From the NCBI GenBank assembly GCA_966210515.1, contig CBIHLM010000006.1, positions 27,874-91,873 of the forward strand: DNA of 64,000 nt, in the 5' to 3' direction. The notes beneath the pieces are model-generated. The model had not been told where the DNA came from. It did not search any database and saw nothing but the letters and a program-made list of their open reading frames with translations. Position 1 is the stretch's first letter, and every line of letters starts with the position of its first letter. This document shows, piece after piece, positions 62,843 to 64,000 of this stretch. A program made the translations under genes and the position numbers. This DNA is from Paradesertivirga sp966210515. Its GTDB lineage: Bacteria > Bacteroidota > Bacteroidia > Sphingobacteriales > Sphingobacteriaceae.

Positions 62843-63766
62843 TTATTCTACAACAGTGATGTTAAACTTCATACTACCGGGATCGACAGCGACACCAGAA
62901 GCATTCCATAATGTTACTTCCACAGTTCCCGGCAAGGCGCCTACAGCATCAACTGAAACTCTTGCATAGCTAATGATCAGACCAGCTGGCAAGGGTGACT
63001 CAGGTGAAACTGTTACTACTGAATTCCTGCTGCAATTGAGTACAGAAAATACTTCGACTTTCTCCGTTGCAGAAGGAATACTAGGTATATCCTTTGTTAT
63101 TGATACTTTTAGAACTTTGCTTATTGCGTCACCTAAAACGCCGATTTTAATATCCCCCGCTACGTGCAATTTAACGTTCGGAGTTTCAGTTCCAATACCG
63201 ACGTTCCCTGTACCTGTAACTCTCATTCTTTCCGTGCCGTTGGTGGCTACAATTAAAGGCTGAGCATCTGTTGTACCTAAATATGTACTGCTATTACCTG
63301 GCGTTCCTGCATTTCCGCTCATTAACCATGCATTTACAGGAAGTCCCTGCGGACCTTGAGGCCCTTGAGCGCCTTGTGGGCCAGCCGGACCTGCGGGGCC
63401 TGGATTACCAGCGGGTCCCTGTGGGCCTACAGCACCACTAATCACAACCCAATTATTATCTTTCCAAACATTGAATTCCTTAGAATCTGTATTGTAAATC
63501 AGCATTCCGTTATGAATGGGTGATGATGTTAAAGGTGCCAGAAGCGCATCGCGCTGAGCCAGAGTAAGGCGTGGAATTAAAAGACCTTTACTATTTGAAA
63601 CAATATCTAAAATAGCCTTTGTGTCTGGTGTGGTTGTACCAATTCCTACCGAACCATTTTGAGCATTGGCTCCTATGGTTAAACCGAGCAGAAAAACTAA
63701 GGCCCAATAAAATTGAGTTTTTTTCAAAATAGAATTGAGAGCGAAGTTGGGTAGAGATATTCCCAT
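62843..63766 (-). CDS. Secreted protein with collagen-like Gly-X-Y segment
   Basis: 307 residues. A hydrophobic N-terminal segment (about 17-36, ending GANAQ) should be a signal peptide after a polar lead. Then comes a motif NGSVGIGTTTPDTKAILDI, seen in tail-fibre-like and surface proteins. Residues 111-143 are eleven Gly-X-Y triplets (GPQGPAGNPGPAG style). A second VGIGTETPNVKLHVAGDI copy follows, with a strand-rich end. First gene of the operon, 2 bp before the type B gene. No sorting domain was recognised, so its route across the outer membrane is open. Confidence 0.8.
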   Translation of the reverse strand: MGISLPNFALNSILKKTQFYWALVFLLGLTIGANAQNGSVGIGTTTPDTKAILDIVSNSKGLLIPRLTLAQRDALLAPLTSSPIHNGMLIYNTDSKEFNVWKDNNWVVISGAVGPQGPAGNPGPAGPAGPQGAQGPQGPQGLPVNAWLMSGNAGTPGNSSTYLGTTDAQPLIVATNGTERMRVTGTGNVGIGTETPNVKLHVAGDIKIGVLGDAISKVLKVSITKDIPSIPSATEKVEVFSVLNCSRNSVVTVSPESPLPAGLIISYARVSVDAVGALPGTVEVTLWNASGVAVDPGSMKFNITVVE

Positions 63767-63794
63767 AAAAATTGTTCCTTAAAAATGATGCGCT

Positions 63795-63824
63795 TAAATA
63801 TAATCGTATTAATTAAATACTCAA
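63795..63824 (-). promoter_or_regulatory. Candidate promoter of the collagen-like/porP operon
   Basis: On the minus strand TTG (63824-63822), 19-bp spacer, then TATATTTA (63802-63795), one base from TAnnTTTG, 28 bp before the operon start codon. Spacing fits the Bacteroidota -33/-7 arrangement. Confidence 0.45.
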
Positions 63825-63922
63825 CGGGTTTTTACGTTTAGGTTTAAATTAAAGTTGCACTTATTAACATTTAATTGTTAGTAAAAAGCGCTACATCATT
63901 ATTTCCATTCCATTTTAATATT

Positions 63923-63930
63923 TACTTTTG
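63923..63930 (+). promoter_or_regulatory. -7 promoter box for the transketolase gene
   Basis: TACTTTTG is a perfect TAnnTTTG match, 18 bp before ATG 63949, with start of transcription expected near 63936. The -33 element is not clear. Confidence 0.5.
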
Positions 63931-63948
63931 CCGGATTATATACTTGAT

Positions 63949-64000
63949 ATGAACGCAGATATAAATAAATTAAACAATATTGCCAAGCAGGTGCGCCGTG
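63949..64000 (+). CDS. Transketolase, N-terminal subunit (partial)
   Basis: Only the first 17 codons are inside the window. They read MNADINKLNNIAKQVRR, which matches the start of Bacteroidota split transketolase N-terminal subunits (thiamine diphosphate-binding half; the next residues are normally DILRMVHAV). Transketolase would use the thiamine made by the operon at 1315-7409. The identity rests on a short stretch and a matching promoter. Confidence 0.6.
   Translation, partial: MNADINKLNNIAKQVRR

Noticed and set aside
63338..63436. Gly-X-Y repeat region considered as tandem DNA repeat or CRISPR
   Set aside because: The repeats are 9-base or less, in frame, and encode collagen-like triplets; spacers are absent.
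1..64000. Prophage, insertion sequence, integron or defence island
   Set aside because: No transposase, integrase, terminase, restriction-modification or Cas-like protein could be recognised on either strand.

Overview
The window looks like chromosomal core DNA from a member of the Bacteroidota, most likely Sphingobacteriales (Pedobacter/Mucilaginibacter-like; inference). The evidence is type IX secretion (T9SS) machinery and substrates (PorT, a PorG-like barrel, PorP/SprF, PorE-like OmpA protein, type A and type B sorting domains), the bamA-skp-skp and uppS-nadK neighbourhoods typical of the phylum, promoter -7 boxes of the TAnnTTTG form, and few recognisable Shine-Dalgarno sites. I saw no prophage, insertion sequence, CRISPR array or resistance island.

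Layout: 1-1134 (-) is the N-terminus of a secreted glycine-rich surface protein that runs off the left edge. 1315-7530 (-) is a thiamine operon under a TPP riboswitch, thiS-thiC-tenI-thiD-thiE-thiG-thiH, without thiF. 7684-9096 holds an M28 peptidase and a strange class II tRNA-like gene with its own promoter and terminator. 9319-17861 mixes an HscA-like Hsp70, membrane proteins, topoisomerase IB, a hydrolase, a GH1-like glycosidase and an esterase. 17891-27533 carries a PfkB sugar kinase, an M16 peptidase pair, CinA-like and dCMP-deaminase genes, transporters, a long PurF-type amidotransferase and a previously easy-to-miss 55-residue gene.

27659-35326 (-) is nuoH-I-J-K-L-M-N, the membrane half of respiratory complex I, without nuoA-G. 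35457-43339 (-) is the envelope biogenesis cluster: two Skp/OmpH chaperones, BamA, UppS, a PorG-like barrel, NAD kinase, a CBS protein and a hydrolase. 43437-46270 (-) ends with PorT and MenG/UbiE. 46493-53025 (+) holds EF-P, EngB, a UbiA prenyltransferase, an M3 oligopeptidase and an amino acid permease, with a VOC protein on the other strand. 53041-58576 has the Kup potassium transporter, a small T9SS type A protein, an FAH-family protein, an M23 protein and a Bcp peroxiredoxin.

58599-63766 (-) is a tight four-gene operon: collagen-like surface protein, T9SS type B substrate, PorP/SprF and a PorE-like OmpA protein. This is probably a dedicated secretion-and-anchoring module. The right edge cuts into transketolase subunit N.

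Functionally the window is dominated by envelope and T9SS biogenesis, respiration (complex I membrane arm, quinone genes) and cofactor synthesis (thiamine, NADP). The most unusual element is the tRNA-like gene at 8924-9034. All family calls come from reading the sequence; no database search was run.
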